DNA of 24,040 bases from a virus, in the IMG/VR virus record IMGVR_UViG_3300001242_000090, positions 1-24,040 of that record; one strand, 5' to 3'. Made by a program: the position numbers and the translations under genes. The notes under the pieces are model-generated. The model was not told the origin of the DNA. It saw nothing but the letters and a program-made list of their open reading frames with translations, and ran no database searches. This document shows positions 11,830 through 19,177 of this stretch, one piece after another. Within the stretch, counting starts at the first letter, position 1, and every line of letters starts with the position of its first letter.

Positions 11830-12781
11830 CATAATTGCGCAATCAACCAGCTTTGTTTTTGCTGGGGATTCAATCACAACTTTCAATGATGAGATATCTG
11901 TCTGGAAGCCATTCAAATCCGGAATCGAGGGAGCCGTCCGGGCCAATGAATTGTATTCCCTCCTTTCCAAGATCAAGGACGAGGAAATCGAAATTGGTAT
12001 TGTTGAAAACGAACTGATCATCAAAGGGAAGCGGAGCAAGGCCGGCATCAAACTGGAAGCCGAAATAATGCTTCCGCTGGATGAAGTCGATATCGAACAT
12101 ACCAAATTTACCAAGCTGCCGGATAACTTCCTGAAGGCCATTTCCATTGCCAGTTACTGCGCCGCCAAGGATCTGAGTAAACCCCTTTTGACCTGTGTCT
12201 ATATTGATGGCGAGGTCGTGACTGCTTCCGATGATTTCCGGATCATTCAAGTCAATTTTGATGCAGAGGTCAAATCCGAACCAATTCTGTTGCCGGCATC
12301 GGTTGTCAAATTCTTGGTTAAGTATGATGTCAAGCGTCTGTCCCATTCCCCCGGCTGGATTCATTTCCATGCCAATGCCTGTCCGGGCTTTCTTGACGGG
12401 CTGATTTTTTCAGCCCGGGTCCTGGCTGGCAAATTCCCAGAGGTTGAGCAATTCCTTGAAGTCAAAGGAAAGGAACTCCATTTCCCGGCCGGCGTTTTGG
12501 AAATGCTGGATCGGGCCGGGGTATTTACGGCGGATTCAGCAAGCGGTGATTTCGTATCGGTGATAGTCGAAGACCGAACCATGATCATCAAAGGGAAAGG
12601 GGATTATGGTTGGTTGGAAGAAACGGCCAATTGTAAATACAAAGGGGAGAAAATCGAGTTTGATGTTGACCCTTCTTTCCTGATTGATATCCTCAAGAAT
12701 TTGCGGAAGTGCATTGTCGGGAATGGGGCTTTGTTATTTGAAGGGGATAATTTCAGGCATGTAGTTGCGCTGGTTGGGTGA
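11762..12781 (+). CDS. dnaN: DNA polymerase III sliding clamp (beta subunit)
   Basis: The 339-residue product has the three-domain layout of bacterial beta clamps, with an N-terminal strand MQLKRTELIAALEEVKPGL, internal strands such as GAVRANELYSLLSKIKDEEIE and a second-domain start KLPDNFLKAISIASYCAAKD. It is shorter than the roughly 370 residues of bacterial DnaN. Start is ATG after AATAGGAGAAGAGC. It is followed four bases later by dnaE, and the clamp loader is encoded at 17000. It should tether the phage polymerase. Family assignment rests on overall pattern rather than a strict motif. Confidence 0.8.
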   Translation: MQLKRTELIAALEEVKPGLAQRDIIAQSTSFVFAGDSITTFNDEISVWKPFKSGIEGAVRANELYSLLSKIKDEEIEIGIVENELIIKGKRSKAGIKLEAEIMLPLDEVDIEHTKFTKLPDNFLKAISIASYCAAKDLSKPLLTCVYIDGEVVTASDDFRIIQVNFDAEVKSEPILLPASVVKFLVKYDVKRLSHSPGWIHFHANACPGFLDGLIFSARVLAGKFPEVEQFLEVKGKELHFPAGVLEMLDRAGVFTADSASGDFVSVIVEDRTMIIKGKGDYGWLEETANCKYKGEKIEFDVDPSFLIDILKNLRKCIVGNGALLFEGDNFRHVVALVG

Positions 12782-12784
12782 TAT

Positions 12785-14251
12785 ATGTTTTGTCACCTCC
12801 ATCTCCACAATGAATACTCCGTCCTTGATGGGGTCGGGACTTCCAAACAATATGCCGCCCTGGCTAAAGAACTTGGACAAACTCATCTCGCAATATCAAA
12901 CCATGGAAACATCGACGGCGCGATTGAACACCAGAAGCAATGCCTTGAAGCCGGGATAAAGCCAATTATCGGAGCAGAGATGTATCTTGTTCCGGATATG
13001 ACCCAGAAACAGAAAGGGGAAACTCGCTACCATATAACTCTACTTGTCGAGAATCAAACCGGCTGGCGGAATCTTCTACAACTCCTGACCATTGCCAATA
13101 TTGAAGGGTTCTACCACAGGCCCAGGATCGACCATAAAACCCTCCTGAAGCATATTGATGGCCTGGTAATCCTTTCGGCCTGCTCCATGTCTTATCTGCT
13201 CCTTGATGTCGAAAATTGGATGATCCTCGATTATATTGAGGCGCTTGGAAAGGATCGAGTTTTCCTGGAGGTCATGCCGCATGATATCCCCGAGCAGGTA
13301 AAAGTAAATAAATTGGCTTTGAAGATATCCAAAGAACTCGGGATTCAAATTGTAGCCACTAACGATGTTCATTATCCGACCAATGAGGCAACCAAACATC
13401 AAGAAGTACTCCTGGCCATCCAATCAAAAAGAACCTGGAATGATCCAAACAGGTGGAAATTTAATTGTACCGGCCTCTTTCTCCGCTCAGAAAAAGAAAT
13501 GGTCGAGGCCTTCCAGGATCAAGGTGTTTTGACTGACCACGAGATCCGGAAGGCAATCCGGATGACTGGCAAGGTCGCCAGGCTTTGTGAAAACTTTCGG
13601 ATTGAACAGCAAGAAGTATATCTGCCAAGCATCAAGAAATCTTTTAATGATGAATCAGAATTATTGTTTCTTGAAAATATGGTTTACAAGGGATTGAAAA
13701 GAAGAATCCGCGGGCGAACTTTCGAGGAATTGAAGCCATACAAAGAACGAATCGAAATGGAAATGAAACTGATCATCTCCAAGAAGTTCGTTCGCTACTT
13801 CCTCATCGTTTGGGATCTTATTCAATGGTGCCAAAAGAATAATGTAATGACTGGACCAGGGAGGGGGAGTGCTGGTGGATGCCTTGTTGCTTACCTATTG
13901 TATATTACTGATTGTGATCCCCTCATCTATGGTACAGAGTTCTTTCGGTTTATAGATATAAGCCGGTGTTTTATTGGAGGCACAAAAGTATTAATCAATA
14001 ATGGGGTTAAAAATATTGAAGAAGCAAAAATCGGAGATATTGTTATAAATAAATATGGGGAAGAAGATGAAATTGAAAAGATTAGAAAATTTAATGTAAA
14101 AGAAAAACTTTTGAAAATTTATTTTGAGGATAAATTTATTATTTGCACTCAAGATCATAAATGGATAGTTAAGGATGAGAATGAAAATATAGTAGAAAAA
14201 ATGGCGAAATATTTAAATCCCGATAAGGATAAACTAATAAGGATAAAATGA
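12785..14251 (+). CDS. dnaE-N: DNA polymerase III alpha, N-terminal half plus N-intein
   Basis: Residues 1-394 are the N-terminal part of DNA polymerase III alpha: a PHP domain starting FCHLHLHNEYSVLDGVG, with HYPTNEA and the start of the palm, GPGRGSAGG near 360. Residue 395 is a Cys that begins an N-terminal intein piece of 94 residues. It shows block A (CFIGGTKVLINNG ... AKIGDIVIN) and block B (FIICTQDHKWIV with the T-x-x-H motif), then the gene ends. The break falls after FRFIDISR, just before the catalytic Asp motif that lies in the other half. The intein part is clearly more AT-rich than the polymerase part. The stop overlaps the endonuclease ATG (ATGA). Protein trans-splicing with the product at 15077 should restore the polymerase. 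Confidence 0.92.
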   Translation: MFCHLHLHNEYSVLDGVGTSKQYAALAKELGQTHLAISNHGNIDGAIEHQKQCLEAGIKPIIGAEMYLVPDMTQKQKGETRYHITLLVENQTGWRNLLQLLTIANIEGFYHRPRIDHKTLLKHIDGLVILSACSMSYLLLDVENWMILDYIEALGKDRVFLEVMPHDIPEQVKVNKLALKISKELGIQIVATNDVHYPTNEATKHQEVLLAIQSKRTWNDPNRWKFNCTGLFLRSEKEMVEAFQDQGVLTDHEIRKAIRMTGKVARLCENFRIEQQEVYLPSIKKSFNDESELLFLENMVYKGLKRRIRGRTFEELKPYKERIEMEMKLIISKKFVRYFLIVWDLIQWCQKNNVMTGPGRGSAGGCLVAYLLYITDCDPLIYGTEFFRFIDISRCFIGGTKVLINNGVKNIEEAKIGDIVINKYGEEDEIEKIRKFNVKEKLLKIYFEDKFIICTQDHKWIVKDENENIVEKMAKYLNPDKDKLIRIK

Positions 14252-15090
14252 TGAGAAGGAGGAATCTTCTAAAATCAGGAATTTATTGCATAAAAAATAT
14301 TATCACCAATAAAATTTATATTGGTAGTTCAATAAATTTAAAAAACAGAATAAATGAACATAAGCGTTATTTAAGCAAGAAAACTCATCATAGCAGCCAC
14401 CTACAAAGATCGTGGGATAAATATAAAGAAGAAGCATTTGAATTTAATATTATAGAAAGGGTTTGTAATGAAAAACTTTTAGAAAGGGAGCAATACTGGA
14501 TTAATTTTTATAAGTCATCAAATAGAAAATTTGGTTATAATATTTGTCCGATTGCCGGAAATACCCTTGGGGTCAAAATGTCAGAGGAGGTCAAAAGGAA
14601 AACCTCCGAAAGAACCAAAGGGGAGAAAAATCCAATGTTCGGCAAAACACATACTCCAGAAGTTAGAAAAATATTATCTGATTTTCATACCGGATTAAAA
14701 GTAACTGATGAATTTAGAGAAAAAATGTCTATTGTAACAAACGGAGAAAACAATGGAATGTATGGCCGAAATCACTCGGTAGAAGCAAAAGAATCAATAG
14801 CAACGAAACTAAAACAAAGAGGCGGTTATTTAGGGGAGAAAAATCCTAATTACGGCAAAAAGTGGTCGATAGAACAAAGAAAGGCGATGAGTGAAAGGTT
14901 GTTATCAGAAAAGACTATGGCCGGAGACAATAACCCGAACGTAAAAATAAAAAGTTATAATTATCCAAAAATTCTAAACAGAATTAGAAATAAAGGGAGA
15001 AAAGCAATTCCATTTTTAGCAAAACATTTTGGAGTTTGTCCAGCTACCATAGATAATATATTAAAGAAGGTGGATTGTGAAAACTATTGA
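14248..15090 (+). CDS. Free-standing GIY-YIG homing endonuclease with NUMOD3 repeats
   Basis: A GIY-YIG nuclease domain occupies residues 10-100 (GIYCIKNIITNKIYIGSS; Arg in NLKNRINEHK; the metal Glu in LEREQYWINFY). It is followed by NUMOD3-type DNA-binding repeats (GEKNPMFGKTHT, GENNGMYGRNHS, GEKNPNYGKKWS, GDNNPNVK) and a C-terminal helix-turn-helix (AKHFGVCPATIDNILK). It lies between the two halves of the split intein polymerase gene and overlaps both reading frames (ATGA at the front, 14 bases at the back). It probably cuts inteinless dnaE alleles and drives homing of the whole insertion. AT-rich composition marks it as foreign to the surrounding genes. Confidence 0.93.
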   Translation: MMRRRNLLKSGIYCIKNIITNKIYIGSSINLKNRINEHKRYLSKKTHHSSHLQRSWDKYKEEAFEFNIIERVCNEKLLEREQYWINFYKSSNRKFGYNICPIAGNTLGVKMSEEVKRKTSERTKGEKNPMFGKTHTPEVRKILSDFHTGLKVTDEFREKMSIVTNGENNGMYGRNHSVEAKESIATKLKQRGGYLGEKNPNYGKKWSIEQRKAMSERLLSEKTMAGDNNPNVKIKSYNYPKILNRIRNKGRKAIPFLAKHFGVCPATIDNILKKVDCENY

Positions 15091-16720
15091 AATCAAAGAA
15101 TCCATAAAAATTAAAAAAATAGAAGAGTTTGATTTTGAAGGGTTAGTCTATTCTTTAAAAGTTAAGAATGATCCGTCTTACTGTTTAGAAAACAAAATAA
15201 TAACAAAAAATTGCGACCTTCCTGATATTGATATGGATTTTGAGGACATCCGCCGCGATGATGTTCGTAAATATCTTTCTGAAAAATATGGGGAGTATAA
15301 TGTAGTTGGCCTTTCCAATTTCCTGACCATGAAAGGAAAGGGCGTACTTCGCGATGTAAGCCGCGTTTTCGATATCCCCTTATCAGAGGTCGACTTTGCC
15401 GCCAAGGCGATGGTAGAGGCCGAAGTAGGCCAGGAGATCGAGAAGTCTTTCAGTGAGGTTCCGGAGTGCCGGAGATTCGGTCAGAAATATCCAGAAGTGA
15501 TTGAGGTTGCCCAATCCATCGAAGGACAGATCAGAGGCCATGGTCAGCATGCGGCCGGCGTCTGTATTTCCGAAAAGGATCTCCGGGAAGGTCACAATTG
15601 CAATCTCGTTACCCGGGCCGGTACCATAGTGGCCAATTGGGATATGAGGAATGCAGAGTATTGTGGTTTGATGAAACTGGATATCCTTGGACTTTCAGCC
15701 CTAACCATCTTGAATGAATGCCGACGGATGGTAAAACAGAATCACGGGATTGATATCAATTATAAAAAAATTACCTTCGATGATCCAAAAGTCTTTGCCG
15801 AAATATCCGAGGGCAATACGGTCGGGGCCTTCCAGATTGGTTCAAATGGCCTGACCAATTATTGCAAGGAACTCGGGGTTGAAAATTTTCAAATGCTCTA
15901 TGCAGTAACGGCCTTGTGGCGTCCTGGTCCCATGCAATCAGGGATGACCGAGTTATATTCCAAGCGGAAACGGGAAAAGGCCAAGGTCGAAAAGATTCAT
16001 CCTATTTTTGATAAACTGACGGAGGAAACATTCGGGGTCATTGTTTATCAGGAACAGGTCATGAAAGCGGTCAATCAATTGGCTGGCATCCCTATGTCAA
16101 CTTGCAATAAGATCAGGAAGGTCATGGGCAAGAGTATGGGTCACGCCGCTTTCGATAAATATAAAGACGAGTTCCTGCAGGGTTGTAAAAATCAAGGAAC
16201 GATCCCGGAAAAGAAGGCCATACAAATCTGGGATATGATGTCGAAATTCGGTGGTTACGGCTTCAATCTTTCTCATTCTGTAGAATATTCAATGATTACA
16301 TATTGGGACATGTTTAGCAAAACATATTTCCCCAATGAGTTCCTTGCTTCCTGCCTGACCCTTGGAGATAAGACAAAAAACATTGAATATATCAGGGAAG
16401 CCAGGCGGCTTGGTTTGAAGATCAATCTGCCAAAAATTGGTATTTCAGATGCGGTCAAATGGAATTGTGACAAGAAAGGTAATTTGTATGCCCCATTTAT
16501 TTCCATTAATGGCGTCGGCGAAACCGTAGCTGAAAAGATTGCTGCAGCCAAACTCGGGGAGAAGCAGCGGAAAGGCTTTTTCTCATCGACCCCAAGTGAA
16601 AAGATCCCCGGCGTGAATAAAAACGTAACCGCAATCCTGACCCAGATAAATGCATTTGATCCTGATTATGTGACAACAAGAGATGATCTGAAGAAGTTTA
16701 AATCACTATTTATTTTTTGA
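15077..16720 (+). CDS. dnaE-C: C-intein plus DNA polymerase III alpha, C-terminal half
   Basis: Start is GTG at 15077 after AGAAGGTGG. Residues 1-45 form a C-terminal intein piece (FEGLVYSLKVKNDPSYCLE, ending IITKN). Asn45 is followed by Cys46, the nucleophile of the C-extein. The polymerase resumes with CDLPDIDMDFEDIRR, which carries the palm Asp pair, then RGHGQHAAGVCIS, LWRPGPMQSGM, GVIVYQEQVMKAV and the finger region. It stops at 547, so the spliced alpha subunit is about 896 residues, shorter than bacterial DnaE (about 1160), lacking most of the C-terminal region. The penultimate intein residue is Lys, not the common His. Together with 12785-14251 it makes the replicative polymerase. Confidence 0.92.
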   Translation: MKTIEIKESIKIKKIEEFDFEGLVYSLKVKNDPSYCLENKIITKNCDLPDIDMDFEDIRRDDVRKYLSEKYGEYNVVGLSNFLTMKGKGVLRDVSRVFDIPLSEVDFAAKAMVEAEVGQEIEKSFSEVPECRRFGQKYPEVIEVAQSIEGQIRGHGQHAAGVCISEKDLREGHNCNLVTRAGTIVANWDMRNAEYCGLMKLDILGLSALTILNECRRMVKQNHGIDINYKKITFDDPKVFAEISEGNTVGAFQIGSNGLTNYCKELGVENFQMLYAVTALWRPGPMQSGMTELYSKRKREKAKVEKIHPIFDKLTEETFGVIVYQEQVMKAVNQLAGIPMSTCNKIRKVMGKSMGHAAFDKYKDEFLQGCKNQGTIPEKKAIQIWDMMSKFGGYGFNLSHSVEYSMITYWDMFSKTYFPNEFLASCLTLGDKTKNIEYIREARRLGLKINLPKIGISDAVKWNCDKKGNLYAPFISINGVGETVAEKIAAAKLGEKQRKGFFSSTPSEKIPGVNKNVTAILTQINAFDPDYVTTRDDLKKFKSLFIF

Positions 16721-16726
16721 GGAAAT

Positions 16727-16990
16727 ATGAGCCTTTTTTGGTCACTCCATTGCCGGGATTGCTTCAATTGCAAACAGAAAGTTATCAAGACCGTCGAATC
16801 CCTTGAAGAATTTACCAGCCGGAAAGATAATGAGATCCGGAAGGGATGGAAAGAAAAACTCCTGAAGAATGGCCATCTTGAATTCTATTGGTGTGGTTTG
16901 GAAAGAAATACCCGCCTGCGAACTTCGCCACCCGGGCGAGGGGCAGAAAAAAGAACCGAAACAGAATTTTGTTCATTTATGGATAATTAA
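16727..16990 (+). CDS. Small Cys-containing protein, unknown
   Basis: The 87-residue product has an N-terminal CxxCxxC cluster (CRDCFNC at residues 9-15) and a later Cys in FYWCGLE and one near the end, so a zinc site is possible. The rest is basic and low in recognisable motifs. ATG at 16727 follows GAGGAAAT. It lies six bases after the polymerase and nine before the clamp loader, with GGAGAG for the latter. I recognise no family. Confidence 0.5.
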   Translation: MSLFWSLHCRDCFNCKQKVIKTVESLEEFTSRKDNEIRKGWKEKLLKNGHLEFYWCGLERNTRLRTSPPGRGAEKRTETEFCSFMDN

Positions 16991-16999
16991 GGAGAGATA

Positions 17000-17971
17000 A
17001 TGTCACTTGATACCAGATTTCGCCCGGCAACCCTGCAGCAGATGGTCGGCAATAAAACCACCATTGCGGCCATTCAAGGCCTTTTTGATCGCCGGGAAAA
17101 CTTCCCCCATGCCTTACTTATTTCAGGCCCGACTGGCTGCGGGAAAACAACCATTGGTAGAATCATAACCAATATGTTGGGGGCCAAGAGCGATGACTAC
17201 CGGGAGATCGATTCGGCACAATTCAATGGAATCGATACTGTCCGAGAAATCAAGAATCAGATGCGCTTCAAGCCCAGGCATCCCGAAAGCACCTGCAGAG
17301 TCTGGCTTATAGATGAGTGCCATATGCTCGGGACTGGCGGAGCTAGCGAGAAGAATAAGGCGCAGAACGCCATCCTGAAAATGCTTGAGGATGCCCCCAG
17401 CCATGTTTACTTCATTCTCTGCACTACCGATCCGCAACGTTTATTACCAACCGTCAGGGGCCGCTGTACCAGCTTTGAGGTATCAACAATTGACCGGGAC
17501 TTGATGGCCGGCCTTGTTAAGAAGACCGCCAGGCGGGAGAAGTCGCCGGTATCGGATGCGGTCGTGGAGATGATTGTCGAGAAGGCCGGTGGTCACCCCC
17601 GCAATGCCATGAAGCTGCTGGAAAAAGTAATTGGCTTGACCGAAGAGCAGGCGCAGGAGATTATTGATGAGGAAGAACGGTTTACTTCAGAAGGAATCGA
17701 ATTGTGCCGGGAGCTCCTGAAGGCAAAAAGCCAAACCTCCTGGTCAAAGATTGCGAAGATCTTGAGTGGCTTGAAGAACCAGGACGAGGAAGGTATCCGG
17801 CGACTGGTATTGAGTTATTGCAATTCAATCCTTTTGAAACAGAATAGCCTCCATGCTTTCCTGACCATGGATGAGTTCTCCCAGCCGTTTTATGATACCG
17901 GCAAGGCGGGGTTGACCCTGGCTTGTTACAAAGCGGTTTTCAATGACGAACGAACAGATATTCCTTTTTAA
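17000..17971 (+). CDS. Clamp loader AAA+ ATPase (DnaX-like)
   Basis: The 323-residue protein has Walker A GPTGCGKTT (43-51), the clamp-loader form of Walker B with WLIDECHML (DECH at 105-108), the sensor-1 region ILCTTDP and an RGRC motif at 153-156 corresponding to the SRC arginine finger. It begins SLDTRFRPATLQQMVGN, like the RPxxFxxVVGQ start of clamp loaders. No zinc Cys cluster of bacterial DnaX is visible. Only one loader gene is in the window, so a homo-oligomer or host subunits may complete the complex. Start follows GGAGAGATA. It loads the clamp encoded at 11762. Confidence 0.9.
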   Translation: MSLDTRFRPATLQQMVGNKTTIAAIQGLFDRRENFPHALLISGPTGCGKTTIGRIITNMLGAKSDDYREIDSAQFNGIDTVREIKNQMRFKPRHPESTCRVWLIDECHMLGTGGASEKNKAQNAILKMLEDAPSHVYFILCTTDPQRLLPTVRGRCTSFEVSTIDRDLMAGLVKKTARREKSPVSDAVVEMIVEKAGGHPRNAMKLLEKVIGLTEEQAQEIIDEEERFTSEGIELCRELLKAKSQTSWSKIAKILSGLKNQDEEGIRRLVLSYCNSILLKQNSLHAFLTMDEFSQPFYDTGKAGLTLACYKAVFNDERTDIPF

Positions 17972-17988
17972 TCGGTCAATCAAAAATA

Positions 17989-18033
17989 AATCGGCAGAAA
18001 ACCGATTGAAAAAAGTATAATAGGATAGAAGAT
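17989..18033 (+). promoter_or_regulatory. Promoter-like repeat, copy D, with inverted repeat
   Basis: Inverted repeat AATCGG (17989-17994) and CCGATT (18002-18007) around CAGAAAA, then TATAAT at 18016-18021 in GTATAATAGGATAGAAGATA. It matches copy A nearly base for base, with a paired change in the arms. tRNA-like RNA 2 begins about 17 bases after TATAAT. Confidence 0.65.
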
Positions 18034-18037
18034 AAAT

Positions 18038-18192
18038 TTGCTGGCGGAAGCTAGAAAGCATCTAGCGGTTGGTGTATGATAACGTGAGCCGCAGACCAAT
18101 AATGAACGAACTTCGTTGTTGGTTTCATACCACCGATTGAAAAGCGGGTTAATTCAATAATTGCAGGTTCAAATCCTGTCCGCCGGCAACCA
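18038..18192 (+). ncRNA. tRNA-like RNA 2 with oversized insert
   Basis: A 10-bp acceptor-like stem, TTGCTGGCGG (18038-18047) with CCGCCGGCAA (18180-18189), is followed by CCA-like bases (ACCA). The T-arm is GCAGG-TTCAAAT-CCTGT. At the D-arm position is a hairpin GCTAG/CTAGC without the usual GG loop. The middle holds a long arm, GGTGTATGA with TCATAC(c)ACC, containing AACGAA/TTCGTT and ACCAA/TTGGT, and then ATTGAA with TTCAAT. At about 155 bases it is far too long for a tRNA, and I cannot assign an anticodon. It follows promoter copy D directly, so it is likely the first transcribed element. Confidence 0.5.
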
Positions 18193-18196
18193 AATA

Positions 18197-18371
18197 TGGA
18201 AATAGAAGTGGATGGTATCCACTCCCCCGCTAGCCCCGTGGGGAAAGAACAACGGCTCATCGCAGATAATTTGGAAATTCCGGAAACTCCAAATGGGACT
18301 GGGGTGGTGAGTGATAAATAACGGGGAGTTGAGCAGCAGTTCAGACCGGTTCGATTCCGGCCTATTTCCAA
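18197..18371 (+). ncRNA. tRNA-like RNA 3 with oversized insert
   Basis: TGGAAATAG (18197-18205) pairs with CTATTTCCA (18362-18370). A D-like hairpin GTGGA-TGGTA-TCCAC comes first, a T-arm with loop TTCGATT and stem CCGG/CCGG last. Between them a helix TCCCC(C)G with CGGGGA encloses about 95 extra bases, including CCCC/GGGG and TTTGGA/TCCAAA hairpins. The layout (extended acceptor, D-like hairpin, expanded middle arm, T-arm) parallels RNAs 1 and 2 though the inserts differ in sequence. It ends 22 bases before the next coding start. Confidence 0.5.
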
Positions 18372-18393
18372 CCTTCTTAAAAAGGAATCTAAA

Positions 18394-18972
18394 ATGGAAA
18401 CGACAGAAAATGAAATAGCCGAAAAGTTTGGCCTTGATCCTGCCGAGCTGGAAATTGATTTCGACCAACTCGATGTTGAGTGGGGCAAGCAGAATTCGGT
18501 CCTTGATAAGTACCTCAAGGCCTCCGCTTATTGCGAGAAGTTGGTCAGGAAGGCAGAAGAGAAAATCAAGTTCTTGCGATCTACTCTTGTCCTGGAAGTT
18601 TCTCAAGATCCGGACGGGTGCCTGGGTAAAGGTCAAAAAGCCACCGGAGCGACCATCGAAGCCTATTATCGGACCAATGATGATTACTTGGAAGCCAAGA
18701 CGGAATGGATCGAAGCGCAATATATTTGCGATCTCGTCAACGGCCAGAAATCCAAGGCCTATAATCGAAAAACAATTCTTGAAGAGGCCACGAAGTTGAG
18801 TCTGGCCGGTTGGTTCTCGGCCCCATTGATTCCCCGGCCTCTCAAGGAATTGGTTCAAAAAATCGAGGAGGCAAAACTGAAAAGCACCGATGGCCTGGTA
18901 AGGGCCAAGGTTGATGAAAAGCGAGAACAAAGGAGGGCGCGGAGAAGTCGGCCACCCGTCGATGATGAATAA
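18394..18972 (+). CDS. UvsY-like recombination mediator candidate
   Basis: The 192-residue, mostly helical, charged product has the pattern of a phage family encoded near RecA genes: DFDQLDVEWGKQNSVLDKYL, a coiled-coil CEKLVRKAEEKIKFLRSTL, AYNRKTILEEATKLSLAGWFSAP near residue 130-150, and a basic tail KREQRRARRSRP. Such proteins are often annotated as UvsY-like, helping recombinase load on SSB-coated DNA. The nearby SSB (19152) and RecA (20861) fit this. Start follows AAAGGAATCTAAA. It overlaps the next small gene. The assignment is from pattern memory and context, not a diagnostic motif. Confidence 0.5.
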   Translation: METTENEIAEKFGLDPAELEIDFDQLDVEWGKQNSVLDKYLKASAYCEKLVRKAEEKIKFLRSTLVLEVSQDPDGCLGKGQKATGATIEAYYRTNDDYLEAKTEWIEAQYICDLVNGQKSKAYNRKTILEEATKLSLAGWFSAPLIPRPLKELVQKIEEAKLKSTDGLVRAKVDEKREQRRARRSRPPVDDE

Positions 18973-19177
18973 TATTACAGCTTTGGAATCAGTAGGGCTG
19001 GGGGTATTTATCTGGATAGTATTCCCCATCTGGTTTTATATTGTCATTAAAATGGCTTCGACTGCTTGGTTCCGTGGCCAGTTCGATATTATAAAAGAAA
19101 TGAATAGTTACACCAAAAGCAATCAAAACAACCATAAGGAGGTAAGTACAGATGGCAAGGAAGGAAACAAAGCGTAA
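18962..19177 (+). CDS. Small membrane protein
   Basis: From ATG 18962 (or ATG 18965) a 71-residue product is read. It has a hydrophobic helix at about residues 11-30 (VGLGVFIWIVFPIWFYIVIK) and a polar C-terminal tail (SYTKSNQNNHKEVSTDGKEG). The start overlaps the end of the UvsY-like gene by 11 bases, with AAAGGAGGGCG upstream; the end overlaps the SSB start by 26 bases. A longer in-frame start at 18911 lies in the previous gene and is unlikely. Function unknown. Confidence 0.55.
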   Translation: MMNNITALESVGLGVFIWIVFPIWFYIVIKMASTAWFRGQFDIIKEMNSYTKSNQNNHKEVSTDGKEGNKA

